Shown one piece after another: positions 8,123 through 15,942 of a DNA stretch of 64,000 nucleotides (position 1 is the stretch's first letter; each line of letters opens with the position of its first letter). Under the pieces are notes generated by a model. It was not told the DNA's origin. It was given only the letters and a program-made list of their open reading frames with translations, and did no database searches. The DNA is taken from NCBI GenBank assembly GCA_013152275.1, contig JAADGS010000070.1:1-64000 (forward strand), in the 5' to 3' direction. The DNA is from Actinomycetota bacterium (GTDB taxonomy: Bacteria > Actinomycetota > Acidimicrobiia > Spongiisociales > UBA4744). The translations under genes were made by a program, and so were the position numbers.

Positions 8123-9474
8123 GGCGGCTGATCGTCGTCGGTGGCGATGCCGCCGGAATGTCCGGAGCGAGCCAGGCGCGGCGGATGGATCCCGACCTCG
8201 ACATCGTCGTTTTCGAGCGAACACACTGGGTGAGCTATGCGGCATGTGGCATCCCCTACTACGTAGGCGGCGATGTCCAAGAGTTGCGACGACTCCAAGC
8301 CCGGACACCGGAGCAGTTCGCCAAGATGAGCATCGACGTCCGGCTCCGCCACGAAGTCACGGCGATCGACACTTCTGCCAAGACCGTCCAAGTACGCGAG
8401 CTCGAGGCCGGCACGGACGGCATGTTCGCGTACGACCTGCTGCTGTATGCGACCGGGACAAGGCCTCTGCTTCCACCGATCCAAGGCCTGGATCTCGAAG
8501 GCGTCCATCAAGCCCGCACGCTCGACGACGCCCGATGTCTCCGGTCCGCGCTCGAGGCACAACCTCGTAATGCAGCCGTGATCGGGGGTGGGTACATCGG
8601 ACTCGAGCTCGCGGAGGCGTTCCACAACCTGCACATACCGGTCACCATCTTCGAGATGGCCCCGACGCTTCTCTCACGCACGATGGACCCCGAGATGGGA
8701 GAGCTCGTCGCGTCCCAGGTGCGGGCGCTCGGCATCGAGATCCACACCGACACCCGAGTGGACGCCGTGATCGGAGACAATGGCCGCGCCGTCGGCGTCG
8801 AGGCGGCGGGAACGACCTATCCGGCCGACATCGTCGTACTCGGCCTCGGCTCGGTACCGAACGCCGCACTGGCCGACGCATCGGGTATTGCGCTCGGTCC
8901 CACGGGCGCCGTGGCCGTCGATGATCACCAGCGGACCGGCGCCGACGGCGTCTACGCGGCGGGCGACTGCGCGGAGGCAATCCACCGGGTCACCGGCGCA
9001 CCGGTGAATCTTCATCTCGGCACGGTCGCGAACAAACAGGGCCGTGTTGCCGGTACCAACCTGGGAGGCGGCGACGCGGCATTCCCCGGCGTTCTCGGAA
9101 CGGCCATCACGAAAGTGGCCGACATCGAGATCGCCAGAACGGGTCTCACACTCGCAGAGGCAGCCGATGCGGGCATCGATGCGGTGGCCGCAGGGTTGCG
9201 CAGCGCAACGGCAGCAGGGTATTGGCCGGCGTCGACCCCCATGAGGATTCGCACGGTGGTCGAACGCCTTTCAGGAAGACTGCTCGGTGCCCAGATCGTG
9301 GGAGGTCCCGGTGCCGGCAAGCGCATCGACACCTTCGCCACGGCCCTGTGGGTCGGGATGACCGCCGATGAGCTCGAGTACGTCGATCTGTCCTACTCAC
9401 CGCCGTTCTCAGGCGTGTGGGAACCTGCCAACGTCGCGGCGCGCAAAGCTCGTCAAGCCGCCACGAGACCGTAG
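8119..9474 (+). CDS. FAD-dependent CoA-disulfide reductase/NADH oxidase-like protein
   Basis: 451 residues, pyridine nucleotide-disulfide oxidoreductase class III. An FAD-binding VVGGDAAGMSGA (6-17) opens the protein. Cys43 in SYAACGIPYY is the single redox cysteine of CoA-disulfide reductases and NADH oxidases. A second Rossmann motif, AVIGGGYIGLELAEAF, binds NAD(P)H, and GVYAAGDCAE is the second FAD-contact motif. The C-terminal dimerisation domain (about 330-451) is complete. Possible roles are CoA disulfide, persulfide or polysulfide reduction, or NADH oxidation; the sequence does not choose among them. The start overlaps the stop of the LapA-like gene. The 3' end nearly touches the convergent USP-CBS gene (1 base apart). 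Confidence 0.87.
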   Translation: MRRLIVVGGDAAGMSGASQARRMDPDLDIVVFERTHWVSYAACGIPYYVGGDVQELRRLQARTPEQFAKMSIDVRLRHEVTAIDTSAKTVQVRELEAGTDGMFAYDLLLYATGTRPLLPPIQGLDLEGVHQARTLDDARCLRSALEAQPRNAAVIGGGYIGLELAEAFHNLHIPVTIFEMAPTLLSRTMDPEMGELVASQVRALGIEIHTDTRVDAVIGDNGRAVGVEAAGTTYPADIVVLGLGSVPNAALADASGIALGPTGAVAVDDHQRTGADGVYAAGDCAEAIHRVTGAPVNLHLGTVANKQGRVAGTNLGGGDAAFPGVLGTAITKVADIEIARTGLTLAEAADAGIDAVAAGLRSATAAGYWPASTPMRIRTVVERLSGRLLGAQIVGGPGAGKRIDTFATALWVGMTADELEYVDLSYSPPFSGVWEPANVAARKARQAATRP

Positions 9475-9475
9475 C

Positions 9476-10390
9476 TCAGATCGGAAGGACACCGATGAGC
9501 CGGCCATCGTGATCCACGATCGGGACCGGTGCTCCGTCGAAGAACGAGCCCAGGTCGCTTGCAGCATCGACGGGATCGTCGACGGAGAGGAACACGGGCT
9601 CTTCCATCACGTCCTGTACGGTCGCTCCCTCTGCGGCGTCACGAGCGGTCTCGAGGCGAAACAGGCCGACGAGACTGCCATGTGCCGCAACGGGGACGAC
9701 GGAGGGACCGCCGAGTTTCACCGCCTCGGCGACGGACAGCCACGGTGCAATTGCCGTTGCCGGCTCCGCGGCATGGAAGCAACGCCGGGGGGAGCTGCGC
9801 ACGACGACGATCCCCCCGGGTGCCGCGTGGATCAGTTGGCGGCCAGGCCCGAAGAACTGCCGTTGCAGCCACGAGCCCCCGGGGGCTCCCAGCACGAGCA
9901 GCGCCCCATCGTCCAGGGTCGACAGCAACCCACCGGCACTGGTGACCTGCTCCAGGCGGCGTTCGAGTGCGGGCACGTGCTCACCGATCCTGTCGAGATT
10001 CTCCCGGATGGAGACATCCTCGACCGCGTTGCGGGTGGCCGAGACCAACGATCCCGGAACGCCGAGCGCCACGGCAACCTGTTGGGCCACCCTTCCCGCG
10101 AGCAGCGAGTGCGGCCCTCCACCGACGGCGGCCATCACAGAGGTCACTTGTTTGACGTCGAACTGGTTGGAGGCGACGGAGTCGACGAGGTCGAACGACG
10201 TCAGCCGACGTTGCACGACGAGATCCGCCCTGGCCTCGATGCACTTCTCTCGCAGGTTCCCCTCTGCGAACACCGGCTTTCCGAGAATTCCCGCGAGCTC
10301 CTCGCAGCCGTCGCCACGCGTCCACAGCACCGTCCACAACTCCGGCCCGTTGCTCCGCGCCTCGCCGGGATGCCGCCGATGCCCCATCAT
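9476..10390 (-). CDS. protein with a USP-like domain joined to a CBS pair
   Basis: 304 residues if started at the ATG at 10390. A longer frame to 10474 would overlap the upstream hydrolase by 26 bases and cross an apparent promoter, so I prefer the shorter one. Residues about 90-198 resemble a universal stress protein: GALLVLGAPGGSW followed by GPGRQLIHAAPGGIVVV matches the Gx2Gx9G(S/T) nucleotide-binding pattern and the final 'cPVlVV' strand. Residues about 210-304 hold two CBS-like halves (VVPVAAHGSLVGLF and VPIVDHDGRLIGVLPI with VQDVMEEPVFLSVDD between), which bind adenine nucleotides. The first ~85 residues match nothing I recognise. An energy- or nucleotide-sensing role is inferred. A possible -10 TAGGAT lies at 10419-10424. 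Confidence 0.65.
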   Translation of the reverse strand: MMGHRRHPGEARSNGPELWTVLWTRGDGCEELAGILGKPVFAEGNLREKCIEARADLVVQRRLTSFDLVDSVASNQFDVKQVTSVMAAVGGGPHSLLAGRVAQQVAVALGVPGSLVSATRNAVEDVSIRENLDRIGEHVPALERRLEQVTSAGGLLSTLDDGALLVLGAPGGSWLQRQFFGPGRQLIHAAPGGIVVVRSSPRRCFHAAEPATAIAPWLSVAEAVKLGGPSVVPVAAHGSLVGLFRLETARDAAEGATVQDVMEEPVFLSVDDPVDAASDLGSFFDGAPVPIVDHDGRLIGVLPI

Positions 10391-10448
10391 TCGATCCGTC
10401 TGTGCTGCACGTACCCTGATCCTATCCTGATCGTGTCTGGACGGAGTT

Positions 10449-11219
10449 TCAGGTCCAGAACTCTCTGAGGGCATCGTTGACCCGTTCGGGGGCTTCCACC
10501 GGCGTCAGGTGTCCCGCTCCGGGCACCGTGACCAACGTGGACCCCGGGATCAGCTCCGCCATGGCCTCGGCGACCGTCGGTGGCGTCGGCTGATCCTCCT
10601 GACCGACCAGCACCAGGGTCGGGACGGTGATGGTCGCGAGGATGCCGGTACGGTCGGGTCTGCGAGCCATGCCTTCGAGCGCAGCCACGACCGTCTCGGG
10701 AGCGGTCGACTCGATCATGCCTCGCAGCCGCGCCCGCGCAACGACCGAGGCGTCCAGGGCAAGCAATCTGTCGATCAGGCCATCGACCAATGCACCCATA
10801 CCCTTGTCTGCGACCTGCTCGGCCATGAGTCTTCGCCCCGCTCTTCCTTCCTCACTGTCCTCACCCGATCTCGTGTCGAACAACGACAGCGAACGGATCA
10901 CCTGCGGATGTCGCTCCCACAGCGCAAGCGCCGCGTATCCACCCATGGACAGGGCGACGACGTCGGCCTGGCGATCACCGATGAATTCGGCAAGGTCGTC
11001 TGCGATCCGACTCATCGTCAGGACCCGATCACGCAACGGATCAGACCTGCCGAACCCGGGGAGATCGAGGGCGACGCATCGCCGCACCGGCGACAACGCC
11101 TCCACCTGATCCAGCCACATCCGGTGATCGAGAGGAAACCCGTGAACGAACACCGCAAGGGGACCCTGCCCTCGCTCATGGAAGGCGATCGATTGCCCTC
11201 CGATGTCTCGATACTGCAT
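10449..11219 (-). CDS. alpha/beta-fold hydrolase
   Basis: 256 residues with the full alpha/beta-hydrolase set: HGFPLDHRMW oxyanion region at 26-35, DLPGFGRSD (52-60), nucleophile Ser91 in ALSMGGYAA, a probable acid in LVLVGQEDQPTPP and catalytic His237 in GAGHLTP. The nearest functional relatives are lactonases, enol-lactone hydrolases and esterases (BioH/PcaD-like); the substrate is not deducible. No signal peptide. Its ATG has TAGTGT 6 bases upstream, and it is divergent from the nuclease lipoprotein, whose own -10 box lies only 17 bases away. It ends 58 bases before the USP-CBS gene, in the same direction. Confidence 0.85.
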   Translation of the reverse strand: MQYRDIGGQSIAFHERGQGPLAVFVHGFPLDHRMWLDQVEALSPVRRCVALDLPGFGRSDPLRDRVLTMSRIADDLAEFIGDRQADVVALSMGGYAALALWERHPQVIRSLSLFDTRSGEDSEEGRAGRRLMAEQVADKGMGALVDGLIDRLLALDASVVARARLRGMIESTAPETVVAALEGMARRPDRTGILATITVPTLVLVGQEDQPTPPTVAEAMAELIPGSTLVTVPGAGHLTPVEAPERVNDALREFWT

Positions 11220-11225
11220 ACGACC

Positions 11226-11231
11226 ACACTA
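11226..11231 (-). promoter_or_regulatory. -10 element TAGTGT of a leaderless promoter
   Basis: The minus-strand hexamer ends 6 bases before the ATG at 11219. It shares the 42-base divergent gap with the promoter at 11249-11254. Confidence 0.5.
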
Positions 11232-11248
11232 CTGTCACCCCCGACTCG

Positions 11249-11254
11249 TACCAT
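11249..11254 (+). promoter_or_regulatory. -10 element TACCAT of a leaderless promoter
   Basis: TACCAT ends 7 bases before the ATG at 11262, with no ribosome site. The -35 region of this promoter would lie inside the divergent promoter or the hydrolase gene. Confidence 0.5.
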
Positions 11255-11261
11255 CTCGACC

Positions 11262-12053
11262 ATGAGAAAACTCCTCGCGGCAATCCTGCTGGTGCTGACG
11301 GCGTGCTCTGCACAGCAGGGGACAACCGTCCTTCGCGTCATCGACGGTGACACATTGATCGTTCGACGAGGGGGAGAGAAGATCAGGGTCCGGCTGATCG
11401 GCATCAATGCCCCGGAGCACGACGAGTGCTACGGATCTCAGGCCACCCAGGCACTTCGTCACCTTGTCGATGGGCGAACGGTGACGCTGGTCACCGACAC
11501 CGAAGCATCCGACCAATACGGTCGGCTCCTCGCGTACGTCTATGTGGATGGGAAACTCGCCAATCAAAGCCTCGTGGAGGACGGCTTCGCCCTGGCTCGA
11601 CCCTATCCGCCCAACACCTCCCTTCAACCTGACCTCGATCGGGCGATGCAGCGTGCCAGAAGGGAGCGTGCCGGCATGTGGGCCCCTTCGGCCTGCGGGT
11701 CGAAACCGTCGGCGATCGTCGATATCGGCCGCATCTCCTTCAACCCTCCGGGCCCCGACGGCCAACACCTCGACCAGGAGACCGTGACACTCCGCAACAA
11801 CCAGGAGTCCCCGATCGACCTCTCGGGATGGACGCTCAGAGACGGTTCCAGCGTTCACCGGTTCGTATTCCCCGCCGGGTTCGAGCTTCTTCCGGGCACC
11901 GGCGTCACCGTCCACACGGGTTGTGGGCGAGACGGCTCCGAAGACCTCCACTGGTGTGCCGACGGCCCCATCTGGAACAACGAAGGGGACATCGTCATGC
12001 TATTCGACGATTCGGGAGCACTTGTCTCTTCTATCACGTATTCTCCTCGGTAG
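11262..12053 (+). CDS. thermonuclease-like lipoprotein with a C-terminal lamin-tail domain
   Basis: 263 residues. The signal peptide ends in the lipobox VLTAC (Cys15). Residues about 21-140 are a staphylococcal-nuclease (TNase) domain: RVIDGDTLIV, the catalytic Arg and Glu of RVRLIGINAPEHD, and the second catalytic Arg in SDQYGRLLAYVYVDG. Residues about 155-263 match a lamin-tail domain (QETVTLRNNQESPIDLSGW, WNNEGDIVMLFDDSGALV), a fold often found on secreted nucleases. The predicted role is breakdown of extracellular DNA or RNA at the cell surface, for nutrients or defence; which is unknown. The ATG follows a leaderless TACCAT box. The helical-repeat gene follows 33 bases downstream. Confidence 0.87.
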   Translation: MRKLLAAILLVLTACSAQQGTTVLRVIDGDTLIVRRGGEKIRVRLIGINAPEHDECYGSQATQALRHLVDGRTVTLVTDTEASDQYGRLLAYVYVDGKLANQSLVEDGFALARPYPPNTSLQPDLDRAMQRARRERAGMWAPSACGSKPSAIVDIGRISFNPPGPDGQHLDQETVTLRNNQESPIDLSGWTLRDGSSVHRFVFPAGFELLPGTGVTVHTGCGRDGSEDLHWCADGPIWNNEGDIVMLFDDSGALVSSITYSPR

Positions 12054-12086
12054 ACACAGATCGATAGACACAGAGAGGAGAAGGGT

Positions 12087-12425
12087 ATGGGATTCGCAGA
12101 CACGCTCAAGGGCCTGTTTGGCAAGGCGAAAGAGCAGGCCGTCGAGGCCGCGGACAAGGCGAAGGAAATGGCCGAAGACCTCAGTGAGAAGGCCGCACCG
12201 ATGGTGGACAAGGCGAAGGAAATGGCCGAAGACTTCGGTGAGAAGGCCGCGCCGATGGTGGACAAGGCCAAAGACGTCGCCGCGGAGGCCTTCGACAAGG
12301 CGAAAGACGTCGCCGGAGAGGTTCGGGAGAAGGTCGAAGACAAGATGGACGAGCTGCGCGGTGCCGAAGAAGGCACACCTGCAGAAGAAGCCGCCGGCGG
12401 CACGGAAGGCACCGTCGAAGGCTGA
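12087..12425 (+). CDS. small Lys/Glu/Ala-rich helical-repeat protein (LEA-like)
   Basis: 112 residues, almost entirely predicted amphipathic helix rich in Ala, Lys, Glu, Asp and Met. It contains two exact-length 18-residue repeats (about residues 23-58, MAEDLSEKAAPMVDKAKE type) and a degenerate third. The C-terminal 20 residues are a flexible Gly/Glu tail. The pattern resembles LEA-like or YtxH-type stress proteins and apolipoprotein-like helices; no catalytic motif is present. It has a strong AGGAGAAGG ribosome site and ends just before a long hairpin. The nuclease gene ends 33 bases upstream, so it may be cotranscribed. Function unknown; a stress or membrane-coating role is only a guess. 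Confidence 0.75.
   Translation: MGFADTLKGLFGKAKEQAVEAADKAKEMAEDLSEKAAPMVDKAKEMAEDFGEKAAPMVDKAKDVAAEAFDKAKDVAGEVREKVEDKMDELRGAEEGTPAEEAAGGTEGTVEG
12153..12260 (+). repeat. 54-bp tandem repeat (2 copies plus a partial third)
   Basis: Copies start at 12153 and 12207, and a diverged start recurs at 12261. Each begins GACAAGGCGAAGGAAATGGC and encodes 18 residues of the helical protein. Copies differ at only a few positions, which suggests recent duplication or active homogenisation. Confidence 0.85.
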
Positions 12426-12433
12426 GCACCTTC

Positions 12434-12469
12434 ACGAAGAGGGGTGCACGGTCGTGCACCCCTCTTCGT
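12434..12469. terminator. strong bidirectional hairpin terminator
   Basis: Arms 12434-12449 and 12454-12469 form a perfect 16-bp stem with the loop GGTC. It lies 9 bases after the helical-protein stop and touches the stop codon of the convergent P5C dehydrogenase gene, so it can serve both. No long T-tract follows, as is common in GC-rich actinobacteria. Confidence 0.85.
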
Positions 12470-14019
12470 CAGACGAGCCAGCGCTCGGCGACCGTCTTCA
12501 TCTCCATGAACAGGCGCAGATAGTCGGGGCCCCCCGCCTTCGCGTTCGAGCCGGACATGTTGAAACCACCGAACGGCTGAACTCCGACCAGGGCACCGGT
12601 GATCTTGCGATTGATGTACAGGTTCCCCACGTGGAACTCCTGCCGTGCACGCTCGATGCGGTCCCGCCGCGCCGAGAACAACCCCCCGGTCAGGCCATAC
12701 TGCGTGCCGTTGAAGATCTCGACGGCATGGTCGAAGTCCCTGGCACGAAGAACCGACATCACCGGTCCGAAAATCTCATGCTGTGCAATGTATGCATCCG
12801 GAGCAACGTCCGCGAATACGGTCGGCCGGATGTAGTAGCCGCCGTCGAGATCCACAGGATCCCCACCTGTCAGCAGCTTGGCTTCGCCTCGGCCCCGTTC
12901 GATGTCGGCGAGGATGTTTCGCTGCTGGACGGCACTGATCACCGCATTGACCTGCACGTTGTCTTCTGCAGGGCCCACAGGCAGGGCCGATGTGGCTTCG
13001 ACGACCCTGTCGAGTATCGCGTCGTAGACGTCATCGACCACGATCAGTCTCGACAACGCCGAACACTTCTGGCCTTGGAACCCGTAGGCGCTGACGACGG
13101 CGGCGGCGGCAGCCGCATCGAGATCGGCCGTCTCGTCGACGACAAGTGCATCCTTTCCGCCCATCTCCATGTAGGCCCTCTTGAGCCAGGGCTGACCTTC
13201 GTGCACGACGGCGGCCCGTTCGGCGATCCGCAGCCCCACCTCCATGGATCCCGTGAAGTTGATGAAGCGAGTTCTCGGGTGGTCGACCAGAACATCGCCG
13301 ATTTCGCTCCCGGCTCCGGGCAGGAAGTTGATGACGCCCGGAGGAAAACCTGCATCCTCGACGGCCTGCATGAACATCGCCGCCACGACAGGTGTCGTCG
13401 ACGCCGGCTTGACCACGACCGTGTTCCCGGCGGCGACCGGCCCGGCGGCCATTCCGGCCAGGATGGCAAGTGGGAAGTTCCACGGTGGGATCACAACGCC
13501 TGCACCGATCGGAACCAGATGGGACTCGTTCTCCTCTCCAGGGTAGGAGAACACGGGAAGGGGCCTCGAGAACTCGATGGCCTGCCGTGCGTAGTACTCG
13601 CAGAAGTCGATCGCCTCGGCGACATCGGCCTCGGCCTCCAGCCAGTTCTTCGATGCCTCCAGAGTCTCCCACGCCGAGATCTCATACTTACGATCGCGAA
13701 GAATCGCCGCGAGCTTGACCAGGTGCCGGCCCCGTTCATCGGCGCCGAGTCGTGACCATGAGGCATAGGCGTCCCACGCGGCGAGCAGCGCACGCTCGGC
13801 AGCCTCGGTATCGGCCATCGAAACCGTGCCGATGACCTCGTCGGGATGGGCAGGGTTCAGGCTCTCGATCTCTCGATCGGTCACCACCTTCTCACCGCCG
13901 ATCACCAACGGGTGGTGCGTGAATCGACCTCGAACGCCTCGAAGGGCCTCCTGGTACGCGGCCGCGTTGTCTGGATCGGAGAAATCTGAATACGGCTCAT
14001 TCACGTACGGCTCGAACAA
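12469..14019 (-). CDS. rocA: L-glutamate gamma-semialdehyde (P5C) dehydrogenase
   Basis: 516 residues, the usual length of stand-alone RocA/PruA-type delta-1-pyrroline-5-carboxylate dehydrogenases. It oxidises glutamate semialdehyde to glutamate with NAD in proline and arginine degradation. Visible: IPPWNFPLAI (177-186), the cofactor-loop Lys204 in VVKPAS, INFTGSMEVG (253-262), catalytic Glu285 in MEMGGKD and catalytic Cys319 in GQKCSALSR. The C-terminus has KITGALVGVQPFGGFNMSG, a signature of this subfamily. The start is a TTG preceded by AGGAGG 4 bases upstream, so it is leadered; a possible -10 (TAGGCT) lies about 25 bases upstream. No proline dehydrogenase gene is next to it. Confidence 0.92.
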   Translation of the reverse strand: MFEPYVNEPYSDFSDPDNAAAYQEALRGVRGRFTHHPLVIGGEKVVTDREIESLNPAHPDEVIGTVSMADTEAAERALLAAWDAYASWSRLGADERGRHLVKLAAILRDRKYEISAWETLEASKNWLEAEADVAEAIDFCEYYARQAIEFSRPLPVFSYPGEENESHLVPIGAGVVIPPWNFPLAILAGMAAGPVAAGNTVVVKPASTTPVVAAMFMQAVEDAGFPPGVINFLPGAGSEIGDVLVDHPRTRFINFTGSMEVGLRIAERAAVVHEGQPWLKRAYMEMGGKDALVVDETADLDAAAAAAVVSAYGFQGQKCSALSRLIVVDDVYDAILDRVVEATSALPVGPAEDNVQVNAVISAVQQRNILADIERGRGEAKLLTGGDPVDLDGGYYIRPTVFADVAPDAYIAQHEIFGPVMSVLRARDFDHAVEIFNGTQYGLTGGLFSARRDRIERARQEFHVGNLYINRKITGALVGVQPFGGFNMSGSNAKAGGPDYLRLFMEMKTVAERWLV

Positions 14020-14101
14020 TGCGCCTCCTTTTTCGGCACCCCCAGCCTATCGCGATTGCCACGGGACTCATGTGTGCAGGTAGGTTTGATTCTGCTCCAT
14101 C

Positions 14102-14761
14102 ATGAACGATCCAATCGAAGTTCTGAACACCGCGGCGAGAGATGAATGGGCGGACCCACTGGGGACCGCCGCGGCCATCGCAGAGGCGGTTCGCTCCCTC
14201 GTCGACCAGAACTGGACCGAGGGGCTCGCCGCGGTACAACAACTGCGGCGGCGACGGATGGACAGCCCGCTGGTACTCGCTGTCACGGACCCCGCATTGG
14301 ATCCGGATCCGGAGCGCGTGAAAGCCGGCCTCGGCGAGGTCGAACGCAAGATTCGAGACACATCCTGGACCCAGGAACTCGGCCTTCGCCTCGCTCACCA
14401 CGCTTCGCTCGGAGTTCTGTCGCTCGGCGATGCCACGTTGTCGATCCTCGAAGTCGTAGCTTTCAGAAGCTCACAGGAAACGGACCTCTTCGTCGACAGA
14501 TCGTCCATCGCTCGCGGGCTCGGCTACCTGCGACTTCCGATCGTGGTCGCTCCTCCAGAGGAGGCTGCCGCGGTCCTGATTCCCGTGGCGGCGCGATTCC
14601 GGAATCGAATCTGGACGACCGCTCGAGCTGCAGACATCGCTCTCCGAGCAGAGGCGAGGGCGACGCGTATCGTGCCCGTCGTCCATCCTCTGGCCGTACT
14701 CTCCCCGCTCGCACGGACCGTGTACCGGCCGGCGGCGACCCTCATCGATGTGGAGATCTGA
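14102..14761 (+). CDS. hypothetical protein, possibly a distant eIF2B-like fold
   Basis: 219 residues, soluble, no signal peptide and no known catalytic motif. The N-terminal ~95 residues look helical. The C-terminal half alternates hydrophobic strands and helices (GVLSLGDATLSILEVVAF, LRLPIVVAPPEEAAAVLIPV). The order 'strand - Gly/Ser-Asp - helix - acidic strand' is vaguely like the eIF2B/MtnA Rossmann fold, and the clear family member at 21517-22377 gives a comparison, but the key GADAI-type motif is absent. I therefore leave the function open. A -10-like TAGGTT lies at 14081-14086, 15 bases before the ATG. It is convergent with serC. Confidence 0.6.
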   Translation: MNDPIEVLNTAARDEWADPLGTAAAIAEAVRSLVDQNWTEGLAAVQQLRRRRMDSPLVLAVTDPALDPDPERVKAGLGEVERKIRDTSWTQELGLRLAHHASLGVLSLGDATLSILEVVAFRSSQETDLFVDRSSIARGLGYLRLPIVVAPPEEAAAVLIPVAARFRNRIWTTARAADIALRAEARATRIVPVVHPLAVLSPLARTVYRPAATLIDVEI

Positions 14762-14799
14762 AGTTCGCTGCGCTCTGGCGGCCTGCCGGGCCCGACCTC

Positions 14800-15897
14800 T
14801 CACAGGTGGTCGACGACGTACTCGATGCTGGCGAGAAGTCGCTCGACGTCGGCAGGATCCGTCGCCGGCCACACGCCGATGCGCAGTTGATTCCTGCCGA
14901 GCTTGCGATACGCCTCCGTGTCGAGGATGCCGTTGCTGCGCAGCGCCTCCGACACGGCGGCCACATCCACCGTGAAGTCGATCGTCACGGTCACCGGTGA
15001 CCGCATCGCCCGGTCCTCGACGAACGCCGAGGCGTAGGGAACCTGCTCGGCCCACTCGTACACCCGCGATGACATGGCGCGGCAGCGCTCGACCGCCCAG
15101 GAGAGGCCTCCCTGTTCGATCATCCAGCCGATCTGCGCCTCGAGCAGGAACAACGTGATCAGACCCGGTGTGTTGAGCGTCTGGTCCAGTCTGGAGTTGC
15201 GAAGCGCGCTCTCCAGATTCAGTGACGGCGGTATGGCTCTACCCGATGCCGAGATCCGTTCGATTCGATCGATGGCGGCGGGAGAGAGCAACGCGATCCA
15301 GAGTCCTCCATCGGCACCGAACGCCTTCTGCGGAGAGAAGTAGTACACATCGACCGCCCGCATGTCCACCGGGAGCGCTCCCGCAGCGGACGTGGCGTCG
15401 ACCGCGACGATGCCGGACCCCGGGCGCAGCAGGGGCATCGTGACGCCGGTCGATGTTTCGTTGTGTGTCAGCGCGTAGAAATCGACCTCCGGATTCGGCT
15501 CCGGAACCGGATGGGTGCCGGGAGGCGACTCGATCACCTGGGGGGGCTCGAGATGGGGCATCCCCGCGACGACCGAAGCGAACCGTGCACTGAACGCCCC
15601 GAAGTCGAGGTGCTGGCTTCGTCGCTCGATCAGCCCGAATGCGGCCGCATCCCAGAATGCCGTTGCTCCTCCGTTTCCGAGCACGACCTCGTACCCGCCG
15701 GGAGTCGAGAAGAGCTCGGCCAGGCCGGAGCGGATGCGATGCACGACATCGCGGACTCCGGGCTGCCGATGCGACGTGCCCACGTAACGTGCGCCGATCT
15801 CGACGAGCGCATCGAGGGCTTCCGGGCGAACCTTGGTCGGGCCCGACCCGAACCTCCCGTCGGAAGGCAATAGATGGCTTGGAATCCGGATGTTCAC
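14800..15897 (-). CDS. serC: phosphoserine aminotransferase
   Basis: 365 residues from the GTG at 15897; a longer frame would run into the divergent aminotransferase start. It is a fold-type I PLP enzyme of the actinobacterial SerC type: DGRFGSGPTKVRPEAL at 13-28, GTSHRQPGVRDVV (40-52), GNGGATAFWDAA (74-85), ALTHNETSTGV (142-152), DATSAAGALPVD (167-178) and PLP lysine Lys191 in SPQKAFG. It converts 3-phosphohydroxypyruvate and glutamate to phosphoserine and 2-oxoglutarate, the step after SerA (gene at 49063-50652, not linked). It is divergent from the aspartate-type aminotransferase, with 45 bases between them. Confidence 0.9.
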   Translation of the reverse strand: MNIRIPSHLLPSDGRFGSGPTKVRPEALDALVEIGARYVGTSHRQPGVRDVVHRIRSGLAELFSTPGGYEVVLGNGGATAFWDAAAFGLIERRSQHLDFGAFSARFASVVAGMPHLEPPQVIESPPGTHPVPEPNPEVDFYALTHNETSTGVTMPLLRPGSGIVAVDATSAAGALPVDMRAVDVYYFSPQKAFGADGGLWIALLSPAAIDRIERISASGRAIPPSLNLESALRNSRLDQTLNTPGLITLFLLEAQIGWMIEQGGLSWAVERCRAMSSRVYEWAEQVPYASAFVEDRAMRSPVTVTIDFTVDVAAVSEALRSNGILDTEAYRKLGRNQLRIGVWPATDPADVERLLASIEYVVDHL

Positions 15898-15942
15898 GGC
15901 ATACTCACTAAAGTCTCGGGGAGTCGTCAAACATAGCGGAAC

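Noticed and set aside
10391-10474. Longer N-terminus of the USP-CBS protein up to 10474
   Set aside because: It would overlap the upstream hydrolase by 26 bases and cross a -10-like TAGGAT; the added residues are low-complexity and polar.
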